Assembly (NCBI GenBank): GCA_902576395.1
Contig: CACGVB010000010.1
Span: forward strand, 1-38,319
Direction of reading: 5' to 3'
DNA from: an uncultured Pelagibacteraceae bacterium
GTDB lineage: Bacteria; Pseudomonadota; Alphaproteobacteria; Pelagibacterales; Pelagibacteraceae
DNA: 38,319 nt
Below the pieces are notes generated by a model. The model had not been told where the DNA came from, searched no databases, and worked only from the letters and a program-made list of their open reading frames with translations. The translations under genes were made by a program, and so were the position numbers. Below, one piece after another: positions 31,394 to 38,319 of the stretch. Numbering within the stretch: the stretch's first letter is position 1; every line of letters starts with the position of its first letter.

Positions 31394-32005
31394 ATGCAAA
31401 ACATTCCTGAAATAGAAAATTTAATCAAACTAATATCTAAGTTACCAGGGCTAGGACCTAAGTCTGCAAAAAGAATAATATTAAAGATGATTAATAACCG
31501 ACAAGAACTACTAAAGCCTTTGGCTCAAAATTTGAGTATAGTTTTTAAAAATATTGTTAGATGTAAAATTTGTGGAACATTGAAGTCTAATACAATTGAG
31601 TGTAGTTATAATAATTGTGAAATAGTAGAAAAAAAATATAATAAAATTTGTGTTGTAGAGAATATTTCAGATCAGTGGGCAATAGAAAGTTCTTCAATTT
31701 TTCAAGGTTATTTCCATATTTTAGGAGGGACCCTTTCAAACAACAATAATAGTAATAGAGAGGACTTGCTTATTAACTCTCTTATAGAAAGAATAAATAA
31801 AGATGATATAGAGGAAGTAATTTTAGCAACTAGCGCAACTGTAGAAGGTCAAACTACAGCATTTTATATCCAAGATAGTCTAAAAAAAATTGACGTCAAA
31901 GTTTCAAAACTTGCTCAAGGTTTACCGGTAGGTGGGGAAATCGAAAATTTAGATGATGGTACTCTTATATCCGCATTTAAAAATAGAAAAAAGATAGAGG
32001 CTTAG
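31394..32005 (+). CDS. recR: Recombination protein RecR
   Basis: Works with RecO (and RecF) to load RecA on gapped DNA. 203 residues. Helix-hairpin-helix LISKLPGLGPKSAKRIILKM (about 12-31), four-Cys zinc finger from CKICGTLKSNTIECSYNNC (about 57-75), Toprim domain starting ICVVENISDQWAIE (about 86) with YFHILGG, and the Walker-B-like end GLPVGGEIENLDDGTLISAF (about 176). Last gene of the ffs-dnaX-ybaB-recR unit. Its stop abuts the glcB stop on the other strand with no base between. Confidence 0.95.
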   Translation: MQNIPEIENLIKLISKLPGLGPKSAKRIILKMINNRQELLKPLAQNLSIVFKNIVRCKICGTLKSNTIECSYNNCEIVEKKYNKICVVENISDQWAIESSSIFQGYFHILGGTLSNNNNSNREDLLINSLIERINKDDIEEVILATSATVEGQTTAFYIQDSLKKIDVKVSKLAQGLPVGGEIENLDDGTLISAFKNRKKIEA

Positions 32006-34156
32006 TTAGCTTTTTTTAATTAATCTGTTTAAATGTAAAAGTGGTTCTGTATAACCAGAAGGCTGTGACTTTCCATGAAAAATTAATTCACAGGCTGCTT
32101 TAAAAGCAATAGATTTATCATACTCTGGAGACATACTTTCGTAGCTTGAATCGTCTTTATTCTGTTCATCTACAACTTTTGCCATTTTTTTTAAGATTTC
32201 AAGAACCTGTCTATTCGAACATAAGCCATGATGAAGCCAATTGGCAATATGTTGAGATGAAATTCTCAAAGTTGCTCTATCTTCCATTAATCCAATATCA
32301 TTTATATCTGGTACTTTGGAACAACCTATACCTTGATCAATCCATCTGACTACATAACCTAAAATAGTTTGAGCAGAGTTTGAAATTTCAGTATTAATTT
32401 CATCGACAGACCAATTAGGACGATCTGTTATTGGAATAGTAAGAAGATCAGATAACTTTGACGGCTCTCTTTTTAATATTACTTTTTGCTTTTCAAAAAC
32501 ATTTACTTCATGATAGTGCATAACATGCAATGCAGCGGCAGTTGGGGAAGGAACCCAAGCACAATTTGCGCCAGCATTCACATGTCCAATTTTTTGTTCC
32601 ATCATTTCTTTCATTTTGTCTGGCATGGCCCACATTCCTTTACCTATTTGAGCAACTCCTGAAAAACCACATTTTAAGCCTATATCTACATTATTATCCT
32701 CATAAGTTTTAATCCATTTAGACTCTTTCATATCTCCTTTTTTGATCATTGGTCCAGCTTCCATTGAAGTGTGCATCTCATCACCAGTTCTATCTAAAAA
32801 TCCAGTATTTATAAAAAATACTCTATCTTTAAGTGTCCTAATACATTCTTTAAGATTTGCAGATGTTCTTCTTTCTTCATCCATAATTCCACACTTAATT
32901 GTATTTTTTTCTAATTTTAAAACTTCTTCAACTTTTGTAAAAATTAAATTAGTAAATTCTGTTTCCTCTGGACCATGCATTTTTGGTTTAACAATATAAA
33001 TTGACCCTTTTCTCGAATTACCTTTTCTTTTTAAATCATGAATACAAGCTGCTGAGGTTATAAAAGCATCCATTATTCCCTCAGGAACTTCTGATCCGTC
33101 ATTTAAAGTGATTGCAGGGTTTGTCATTAAGTGTCCAACGTTTCTCACAAGTAAAAGACTTCTTCCTTGAAGTTTTAACTTTTCACCATTTAATGATATA
33201 TAACTCCTATCTGGATTAAGTTTTCTTTCTAATTCTTTACCATTTTTCTCAAATATTGATTTTAAATTTCCTTTCATCAATCCTAGCCAATTTTTATAAC
33301 AAGTTACTTTATCTTCAGCATCTACTGCGGCTACACTATCTTCATGGTCACAAATTGTTGATACAGCAGACTCAACTATAATATCGCTTATACCAGCAGC
33401 ATCTCTTGCAGCACTAAATGCTCTAGGATTAATAATTATTTCAAGATGAAGATTATTATTTTTTAAGATTATAGCATTTGGTTTGGCTGCATCACCTCTG
33501 TAACCAATAAACTTCTCTAAATCTGATAAATTATATTCTTTATTTTCCTTATAGATTGAAAGTTTTTTATTATTTACTGCTAAACCTGTAATATCTTTCC
33601 AATCAAGATCATTTATTGGAAAATATTTGTTCAAAAAGTTTCTAGTGTATTTAATTACTTCTTGTCCTCTTAAAGGATCATATTTTTCACTTCCACTTTC
33701 TTCAGACTCTATTATATTCGATCCATAAAGACTGTCATATAAGCTTACCCATCTTGCATTAGCAGCATTCAAGCTATATCTAGAGTTCATTATTGGAACA
33801 ACTAATTGTGGTCCTGCTATATTAGATATTTCTTCATCTAAATTTTTAGTTGTTATTTTAAAATCTTCACCTTCTTTTTTTAAATAACCTATTTCTTCCA
33901 AAAAATTTTTATATTTATTATAGTCAATCTCGTGGTCTCTATTTTTTTTATGCCAAAGATCTATTTCTTGTTGTAATGTTTCTCTGATTTCGAGTAATTT
34001 TTTATTCTTAGGCGCTAATTCATGCACCACTTTGTCAAAACCTTTCCAGAACTCGTCAGGACCAACGTTCGTACCCAGCAAAAGCTCATTTTTGACAAAA
34101 TCAGCTAGATCTTTTGCTACAGATAAGTTGTGGATTTTGATGTATTGCTCTCTCAT
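32006..34156 (-). CDS. glcB: Malate synthase G
   Basis: Condenses glyoxylate with acetyl-CoA to malate (glyoxylate shunt / glycolate use). 716 residues, the size of the G isoform. Recognisable blocks: GPQLVVPIMNSRYSLNAANARWVSLYDSLYGS (about 113), NPRAFSAARDAAG, HDLKRKGNSRKGSIYIVKPKMHGPEE (about 365), MDEERRTSANLKECI (about 425) and FINTGFLDRTGDEMHTSMEAG (about 449). AGANCAWVPSPTAAALHV and DRATLRISSQHIANWLHHG (about 630, catalytic Asp) are near the end. SAR11 glcB is known in some strains to be governed by a glycine riboswitch; none is visible in the 96-nt upstream gap here. A -10-like TTATTATAA sits about 15 nt before the ATG. Confidence 0.96.
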   Translation of the reverse strand: MREQYIKIHNLSVAKDLADFVKNELLLGTNVGPDEFWKGFDKVVHELAPKNKKLLEIRETLQQEIDLWHKKNRDHEIDYNKYKNFLEEIGYLKKEGEDFKITTKNLDEEISNIAGPQLVVPIMNSRYSLNAANARWVSLYDSLYGSNIIESEESGSEKYDPLRGQEVIKYTRNFLNKYFPINDLDWKDITGLAVNNKKLSIYKENKEYNLSDLEKFIGYRGDAAKPNAIILKNNNLHLEIIINPRAFSAARDAAGISDIIVESAVSTICDHEDSVAAVDAEDKVTCYKNWLGLMKGNLKSIFEKNGKELERKLNPDRSYISLNGEKLKLQGRSLLLVRNVGHLMTNPAITLNDGSEVPEGIMDAFITSAACIHDLKRKGNSRKGSIYIVKPKMHGPEETEFTNLIFTKVEEVLKLEKNTIKCGIMDEERRTSANLKECIRTLKDRVFFINTGFLDRTGDEMHTSMEAGPMIKKGDMKESKWIKTYEDNNVDIGLKCGFSGVAQIGKGMWAMPDKMKEMMEQKIGHVNAGANCAWVPSPTAAALHVMHYHEVNVFEKQKVILKREPSKLSDLLTIPITDRPNWSVDEINTEISNSAQTILGYVVRWIDQGIGCSKVPDINDIGLMEDRATLRISSQHIANWLHHGLCSNRQVLEILKKMAKVVDEQNKDDSSYESMSPEYDKSIAFKAACELIFHGKSQPSGYTEPLLHLNRLIKKS

Positions 34157-34235
34157 AAATTGAAAATCTTATAATAAATTGTCATTTTTGCGCAATCAAA
34201 ATTACTTATTTTAACAATTTATCGCCTTTTTTGTT

Positions 34236-34241
34236 TATAAT
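34236..34241 (+). promoter_or_regulatory. Putative -10 of accA
   Basis: Perfect TATAAT at 34236-34241; a weak TTAACA (34211-34216) is 19 nt upstream. Transcription would begin around 34248, leaving a leader of only about 5 nt before the ATG at 34253, with no room for a Shine-Dalgarno site. Confidence 0.45.
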
Positions 34242-34252
34242 ACATACTTTAA

Positions 34253-35359
34253 ATGAAAAATTACCTAAATTTTGAGACAGACATCAAAAATCTTGAGGAG
34301 GAATTAGATAAACTAAAAGACCCCTATAATCAGGAGGGATTATCTGAAGTCGATACTTTAAGAATAAGCAAAGTTGAAGAAGAAATAAATGAAAAGTTAG
34401 AGAAAATTTATTCTAATTTAGATCCATGGCAGACAGCATTAGTTGCACGTCATGAAGATAGACCTAAAGCAAAATTTTTTGTTGAAAATCTTTTTGATGA
34501 CTTTATCCAACTTTCTGGAGATAGATATTATGGTGAAGACAAAGCTGTTATAGCTGGTTTTGCAAAATTCGACGGTAAATCTGTTTTAGTAATTGGTCAA
34601 GAAAAGGGATCAGATCTCAATAAAAGAATAGATCACAATTTTGGAATGATGAGACCAGAGGGTTACAGAAAAACAATTAGACTTATGGAGTTAGCTAATA
34701 AGTTTAAAATTCCAATTATTTCTATTGTAGATACTCCAGGAGCATATCCAGGTGTTGGTGCAGAGGAAAGAGGTCAAGCTGAAGCAATAGCAAAATCAAT
34801 TGAATGCTCAATGAAGTTAACGGTACCCACAATAGCAATTATAATTGGTGAAGGTGGGTCTGGTGGAGCAATTGCTTTAGCATCATCTAATAAAGTGATT
34901 ATGCTTCAAAACGCAATATACTCAGTCATTTCCCCAGAAGGATGTGCTACCATTTTATGGAGAGACCCAAAAAAAACTTTAGAGGCCGCAACTGCAATGA
35001 AAATGTCATCTAGCGACCTTTTAAAATTAAATATAATTGATGAAATAATTCCAGAACCAGTTGGCGGTGCTCATAGAGACAAAGATCTCATTTTAGATAA
35101 TGTTAGAGACTCATTAAAGAAAAATTTAGATTTTTTTCAGACAATGGATAAAGATGAAATTCTTAACCATAGAAAAAATAAATTTTTGTCAATTGGAAGA
35201 AATAAGGGATTTACAACACAATCAGATGATAGAAATGATTTATCTATGAAGGCAAGTTTACTTGAAAATATTAATCAAAACTTAAAAAAGAATTCTAAAA
35301 TTTATTATGGTATATGCGCTGCGGTTTTATTAATATTATTTTTTAGCATTCTTCTATAA
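34253..35359 (+). CDS. accA: Acetyl-CoA carboxylase carboxyltransferase subunit alpha, with C-terminal membrane segment
   Basis: Partner of AccD in the carboxyltransferase. 368 residues versus about 317-320 usual. The conserved part runs to about residue 315: WQTALVARHEDRPKAKFFVENL, FIQLSGDRYYGEDKAVIAGFA, MMRPEGYRKTIRLMELANKF, SIVDTPGAYPGVGAEERGQAEAIA and GEGGSGGAIAL. It ends at the usual place with LNHRKNKFLSIGR. Beyond it a polar stretch leads to a hydrophobic segment IYYGICAAVLLILFFSILL (about 350-368) that reaches the last residue, a tail-anchor pattern. The frame is uninterrupted, so this is not an assembly error at one site. Converges on secA with a 6-nt overlap. Confidence 0.95.
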   Translation: MKNYLNFETDIKNLEEELDKLKDPYNQEGLSEVDTLRISKVEEEINEKLEKIYSNLDPWQTALVARHEDRPKAKFFVENLFDDFIQLSGDRYYGEDKAVIAGFAKFDGKSVLVIGQEKGSDLNKRIDHNFGMMRPEGYRKTIRLMELANKFKIPIISIVDTPGAYPGVGAEERGQAEAIAKSIECSMKLTVPTIAIIIGEGGSGGAIALASSNKVIMLQNAIYSVISPEGCATILWRDPKKTLEAATAMKMSSSDLLKLNIIDEIIPEPVGGAHRDKDLILDNVRDSLKKNLDFFQTMDKDEILNHRKNKFLSIGRNKGFTTQSDDRNDLSMKASLLENINQNLKKNSKIYYGICAAVLLILFFSILL

Positions 35360-37900
35360 AGCGCCACAACAATGCTTGAATTTTTTCCCTGTTGCCTCAC
35401 ATCTTTCGTTTCTAGAAATTTTACCTTCTCTATTTTTTACAAGTAAGCATTTTGGATTATTTTTTGTGTTTATATTTTTTTCATTTTTAATGTCATTTTG
35501 ATCATCACTTTTCTCTATAAGTTTTAAATTAAATAAAATGGTAATTAAATCATACTTCAGTTTATTTAATAAATTTTCAAAAAGTGTAAACGCCTCTTTC
35601 TTATATTCTACCAAGGGATCTCTTTGTCCATAAGATCTTAAACCAATAACTTGTCTTAATTGCTCTAAATATTGAATATGTAATTTCCAATTTTGATCAA
35701 TTAGTTGTAAAAAAATTCTTTTTTCTATTTCATTATATTGTTCTTCATTTAACATTTTTATTCGCTCTTCTCTTGAACTTTTAAATTTATTTTTTATTTT
35801 TTCTTCAAATGCCTTATTTTCAAGATTAACTAATTCATTAATTTCACTTTCTTCAAATGATTTTCCAAATAAAGATTTTAATTGCATATTTATTTCATTT
35901 GATCTTGCATTGGCTAACTTTTTGGTTTTCTTAAGTTTCAAATCATCAATAATTTCATCTAGAAAATTTTCAGAATATTGCTTAGAATCTTTATTTTCTA
36001 TTACTTCATTTCTTTGTGAAAATATTACTTGTCTTTGATCGTTTAAAACATTGTCAAACTTCAAAAGAGTTTTTCTAATATCAAAATTTCTTGCTTCAAC
36101 TTTTTGTTGTGCTCTTTCTAAAGCTTTATTTATCCAAGGATGGTCTATACTTTCTCCATCTTTAAGCCCAAGTTTTTCAAGTATATTATTCATGGACTCA
36201 GACCCAAATATTCTCATTAAATCGTCTTCTAAGCTTACATAGAATATAGAGCTACCTTCATCACCTTGTCTGCCTGATCTTCCTCTCGCTTGATTGTCTA
36301 CTCTTCTACTTTCCATCCTTTCTGTACCAATAACAAACAATCCTCCCAATTTTTTTATTTCAGCTTTATCACTCTCATCCTGACCTCCTAATTTGATGTC
36401 AACACCTCTTCCTGAAATACTTGTAGTAATAATTATTGAGTTTCTTTTTCCTGCATCTGCAATAATTTCAGCTTCTCTTTGGTGATTTTTCGCATTTAAA
36501 ACTGTGTGTTTTATATTTTTTTTATCTAATAGGTTTGAGAAGTGTTCAGACTTATTTATACTTGAAGTAAAAACTAATAATGGTTGGCCTTTTGCGTTAC
36601 ATTCAACAATTTTACTAATTATTGCTTCATCTTTTTCGTTACTAGTTCTAAATATTTGATCATTCGAGTCTTTTCTTATCATCTTCTTATTAGTCGGAAT
36701 CGAAACAACTGGTAGATTATAAATTTCAAAAAACTCCTCAGACTCTGTTAATGCTGTACCAGTGCATCCAGCTATTTTTTTGTAGAGTTTAAAGAAATTT
36801 TGGTAGGTAATTGATGCTAAAGTTTGATTTTCAGAATTAATCGTTAAGTTTTCTTTTGCCTCTAGACTTTGATGAAGGCCATCACCAAACCTTCTTCCTG
36901 GCAACTGTCTTCCTGTTTGCTCATCAATTATTATTATTTGCCCATCTTTAACAATGTAATCTCTACCGCTTTGGAAAAGGTGGATGGCACGTAATGATTG
37001 ATTTACTAAGTGGACAATATGAAGATTTTCTGGATCATAAAAATTTTTATTTTTAAGTATTCCAGCATTTAAAAATATATTTTCAACATTATCGACACCT
37101 TTATTAGTTAATAAAATATTTCTATCTTTTTCATCTATTTCAAAATCCTCTTCTTTCAAATTTTTCACAAGTTTATCAACAGCTATATATTGATTAGTTT
37201 TATCCTCTGTTGCTCCTGAAATTATTAGAGGTGTTCTAGCCTCATCAATTAAACAAGAGTCAATTTCATCAACTATTGCATAATTATGTTCTCTTTGAAC
37301 CATAGTCTCTTTGGAAAATTTCATATTATCTCTTAAATAATCGAAGCCCAATTCACTATTAGTAGAATAAGTTATATCTTTTGAATAATTTTCTTTTCTC
37401 TCTAAATCATCTTGCCCAGTATTAATATATCCACAAGTTAAACCTAAAAACTCATAAATCTTACCCATATTCTCGCTATCTCTCTTAGCCAAATAATCAT
37501 TTACAGTTACTATATGGACACCTTTTTTTTCTAAAGCATTAAGGAAAGCAGCAAGAGCTATAGTCAATGTTTTACCTTCTCCAGTTTTCATTTCTGCAAT
37601 TTTATTCTCATGGATTACAACACCACCAATTAGCTGAACATCAAAGTGTCTTTCATTTCTAATTCTTTTAGAGGCTTCCCTAACCATTGAGAAAGCTTCA
37701 GGCAAAACGTCGTTTAAACTTTTACCTTTTTTAATATCTTCAATTAATTTCTCAGTTTTTTTTGGGAACATTTCATCAGATAAATTTTCTAAATCTTTTT
37801 CTAAAAGATTAACTTTATTGACTATTTGTTGAATTCGGCCTAGTTCCTTTTCATTTCCGCTTTTAATAAGCTTTGAAAATATATTAAGTGGGTTAAACAT
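35354..37900 (-). CDS. secA: Protein translocase subunit SecA
   Basis: Motor ATPase driving preproteins through SecYEG. 848 residues. Order: Walker A KTGEGKTLTIALAA (about 101-114), VTVNDYLAKRDSENM, YSTNSELGFDYLRDNM and the DEAD-type box YAIVDEIDSCLIDEARTPLIISG (about 206). Then come CTGTALTESEEF, TTSISGRGVDIKLGG, GLFVIGTERMESRRVDNQARGRSGRQGDEGSS (about 520-551) and the helical scaffold. The C-terminal SecB/zinc motif reads SRNERCEATGKKFKHCCGAL: the second Cys of the usual CxC is Ala, so the zinc site is incomplete. Divergent from argJ with a 58-nt gap. Confidence 0.97.
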   Translation of the reverse strand: MFNPLNIFSKLIKSGNEKELGRIQQIVNKVNLLEKDLENLSDEMFPKKTEKLIEDIKKGKSLNDVLPEAFSMVREASKRIRNERHFDVQLIGGVVIHENKIAEMKTGEGKTLTIALAAFLNALEKKGVHIVTVNDYLAKRDSENMGKIYEFLGLTCGYINTGQDDLERKENYSKDITYSTNSELGFDYLRDNMKFSKETMVQREHNYAIVDEIDSCLIDEARTPLIISGATEDKTNQYIAVDKLVKNLKEEDFEIDEKDRNILLTNKGVDNVENIFLNAGILKNKNFYDPENLHIVHLVNQSLRAIHLFQSGRDYIVKDGQIIIIDEQTGRQLPGRRFGDGLHQSLEAKENLTINSENQTLASITYQNFFKLYKKIAGCTGTALTESEEFFEIYNLPVVSIPTNKKMIRKDSNDQIFRTSNEKDEAIISKIVECNAKGQPLLVFTSSINKSEHFSNLLDKKNIKHTVLNAKNHQREAEIIADAGKRNSIIITTSISGRGVDIKLGGQDESDKAEIKKLGGLFVIGTERMESRRVDNQARGRSGRQGDEGSSIFYVSLEDDLMRIFGSESMNNILEKLGLKDGESIDHPWINKALERAQQKVEARNFDIRKTLLKFDNVLNDQRQVIFSQRNEVIENKDSKQYSENFLDEIIDDLKLKKTKKLANARSNEINMQLKSLFGKSFEESEINELVNLENKAFEEKIKNKFKSSREERIKMLNEEQYNEIEKRIFLQLIDQNWKLHIQYLEQLRQVIGLRSYGQRDPLVEYKKEAFTLFENLLNKLKYDLITILFNLKLIEKSDDQNDIKNEKNINTKNNPKCLLVKNREGKISRNERCEATGKKFKHCCGAL

Positions 37901-37958
37901 TTTGATATAAAATTAAATATTAGAAATATATAGTAATTAATTAATTATTTTAAATATC

Positions 37959-38319
37959 ATGAAATTTAACATAAACAATTTTATTAAAACAAGCAGCCAA
38001 ACCTCTAAAATTGTTGATTTTCAGGATTTAGATCATATTGATGGAGTTTCAATTTCTGCAGTCAGCGCTGGCTTATATAAATTTAAGAGAGATGAATTAG
38101 TTTTATTTTATTTTAGAGATGGTGCAAACTATGCCTCTGTATATACCCAATCAAAGTTAATATCAGAAAATCTTAAATGGAATAAAAAAATTAAAGCGAA
38201 AAAAATATTTGCATTATTGGTTAATACTAGAAATGCCAATGCATTAACAGGTCAAGAAGGCTATAACGCATTGAAGAAAATTTCTTTTGACTTATCCTCA
38301 AAATTAACAAAAATACAGA
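37959..38319 (+). CDS. argJ: Glutamate N-acetyltransferase / amino-acid N-acetyltransferase, N-terminal part
   Basis: Recycles the acetyl group from N-acetylornithine to glutamate in arginine synthesis. The first 120 codons are present and the frame is open at the window end. Family marks: GVSISAVSAGLYKFKRDELVLFYF (about 28-51), ANYASVYTQSKL (about 55) and ALLVNTRNANALTGQEGY (about 86-103), matching the ArgJ NSGNANA(C/A)TG block. The self-cleavage site (ATML) lies beyond the window. ATG at 37959 is supported by the family N-terminus. Confidence 0.9.
   Translation, partial: MKFNINNFIKTSSQTSKIVDFQDLDHIDGVSISAVSAGLYKFKRDELVLFYFRDGANYASVYTQSKLISENLKWNKKIKAKKIFALLVNTRNANALTGQEGYNALKKISFDLSSKLTKIQ

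Noticed and set aside
1..38319. Search for CRISPR arrays, insertion sequences, phage genes, toxin-antitoxin pairs and integrase attachment sites
   Set aside because: None seen; all reading frames of useful size are core housekeeping genes. The only tandem repeat is the coding one in rmuC.

Overview
The window is an AT-rich, extremely compact stretch of bacterial chromosome. Gene content and order point to a marine alphaproteobacterium of the SAR11 (Pelagibacterales) type. Evidence includes GcrA, a DUF2948 gene between murA and hisD, rpsA-ihfB linkage, an NDUFA9-like protein, a membrane cytochrome c of CycM type, tiny intergenic gaps and almost no recognisable terminators. Lineage is inferred from content and style, not from a database match. 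No stretch over about 250 bases lacks a gene. I saw no phage, insertion sequence, CRISPR array or defence island: this is a core-genome region.

Layout: 1-2.6 kb holds the 3' end of murA, a DUF2948 gene, hisD, infA (TTG start), tRNA-Phe(GAA) and a cold-shock gene. 2.8-9.7 kb holds tRNA-His(GTG), hisS, hisZ and hisG as one run, then nuclease/repair genes (a PD-(D/E)XK exonuclease, rmuC, sbcB) and trxA. From 22.3 down to 9.7 kb on the minus strand lies a run of 14 genes with no gap above 7 nt: rnd, kdsD, lptC, lptB, aroA, cmk, rpsA, ihfB, pyrF, trpF, trpB, trpA, accD, folC. 22.3-27.1 kb carries an NDUFA9-like gene, a SHOCT protein, gcrA (minus), an ABC-2 permease, argD and argF. 27.1-32 kb has a cytochrome c gene (minus), kdsB, pheA, the SRP RNA and dnaX-ybaB-recR. 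32-38.3 kb has glcB (minus), accA, secA (minus) and the start of argJ.

The genes serve amino-acid synthesis (His, Trp, Phe, Arg and the shikimate step), translation, Kdo/LPS export, fatty-acid initiation (accA and accD apart), DNA repair and protein secretion. The three arginine genes (argD, argF, argJ) indicate the acetylornithine cycle route to ornithine and citrulline.

No wholly new system is evident. The best signals are fine-scale. (1) Two stable RNAs sit 4-6 nt before a start codon (tRNA-His/hisS and SRP RNA/dnaX), so RNA maturation could create near-leaderless mRNAs. (2) An A9 tract in dnaX lies exactly where a gamma-subunit slippage site would be expected. (3) Several core enzymes have substitutions in textbook catalytic or ligand motifs: Cmk lacks the P-loop lysine, TrpB has Asp for the catalytic Glu, and HisRS, FolC, ArgF, AccD and SecA also deviate. 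(4) AccA carries a C-terminal membrane segment. (5) lptC adjoins lptB with no lptA between. (6) All five convergent gene pairs overlap or abut.
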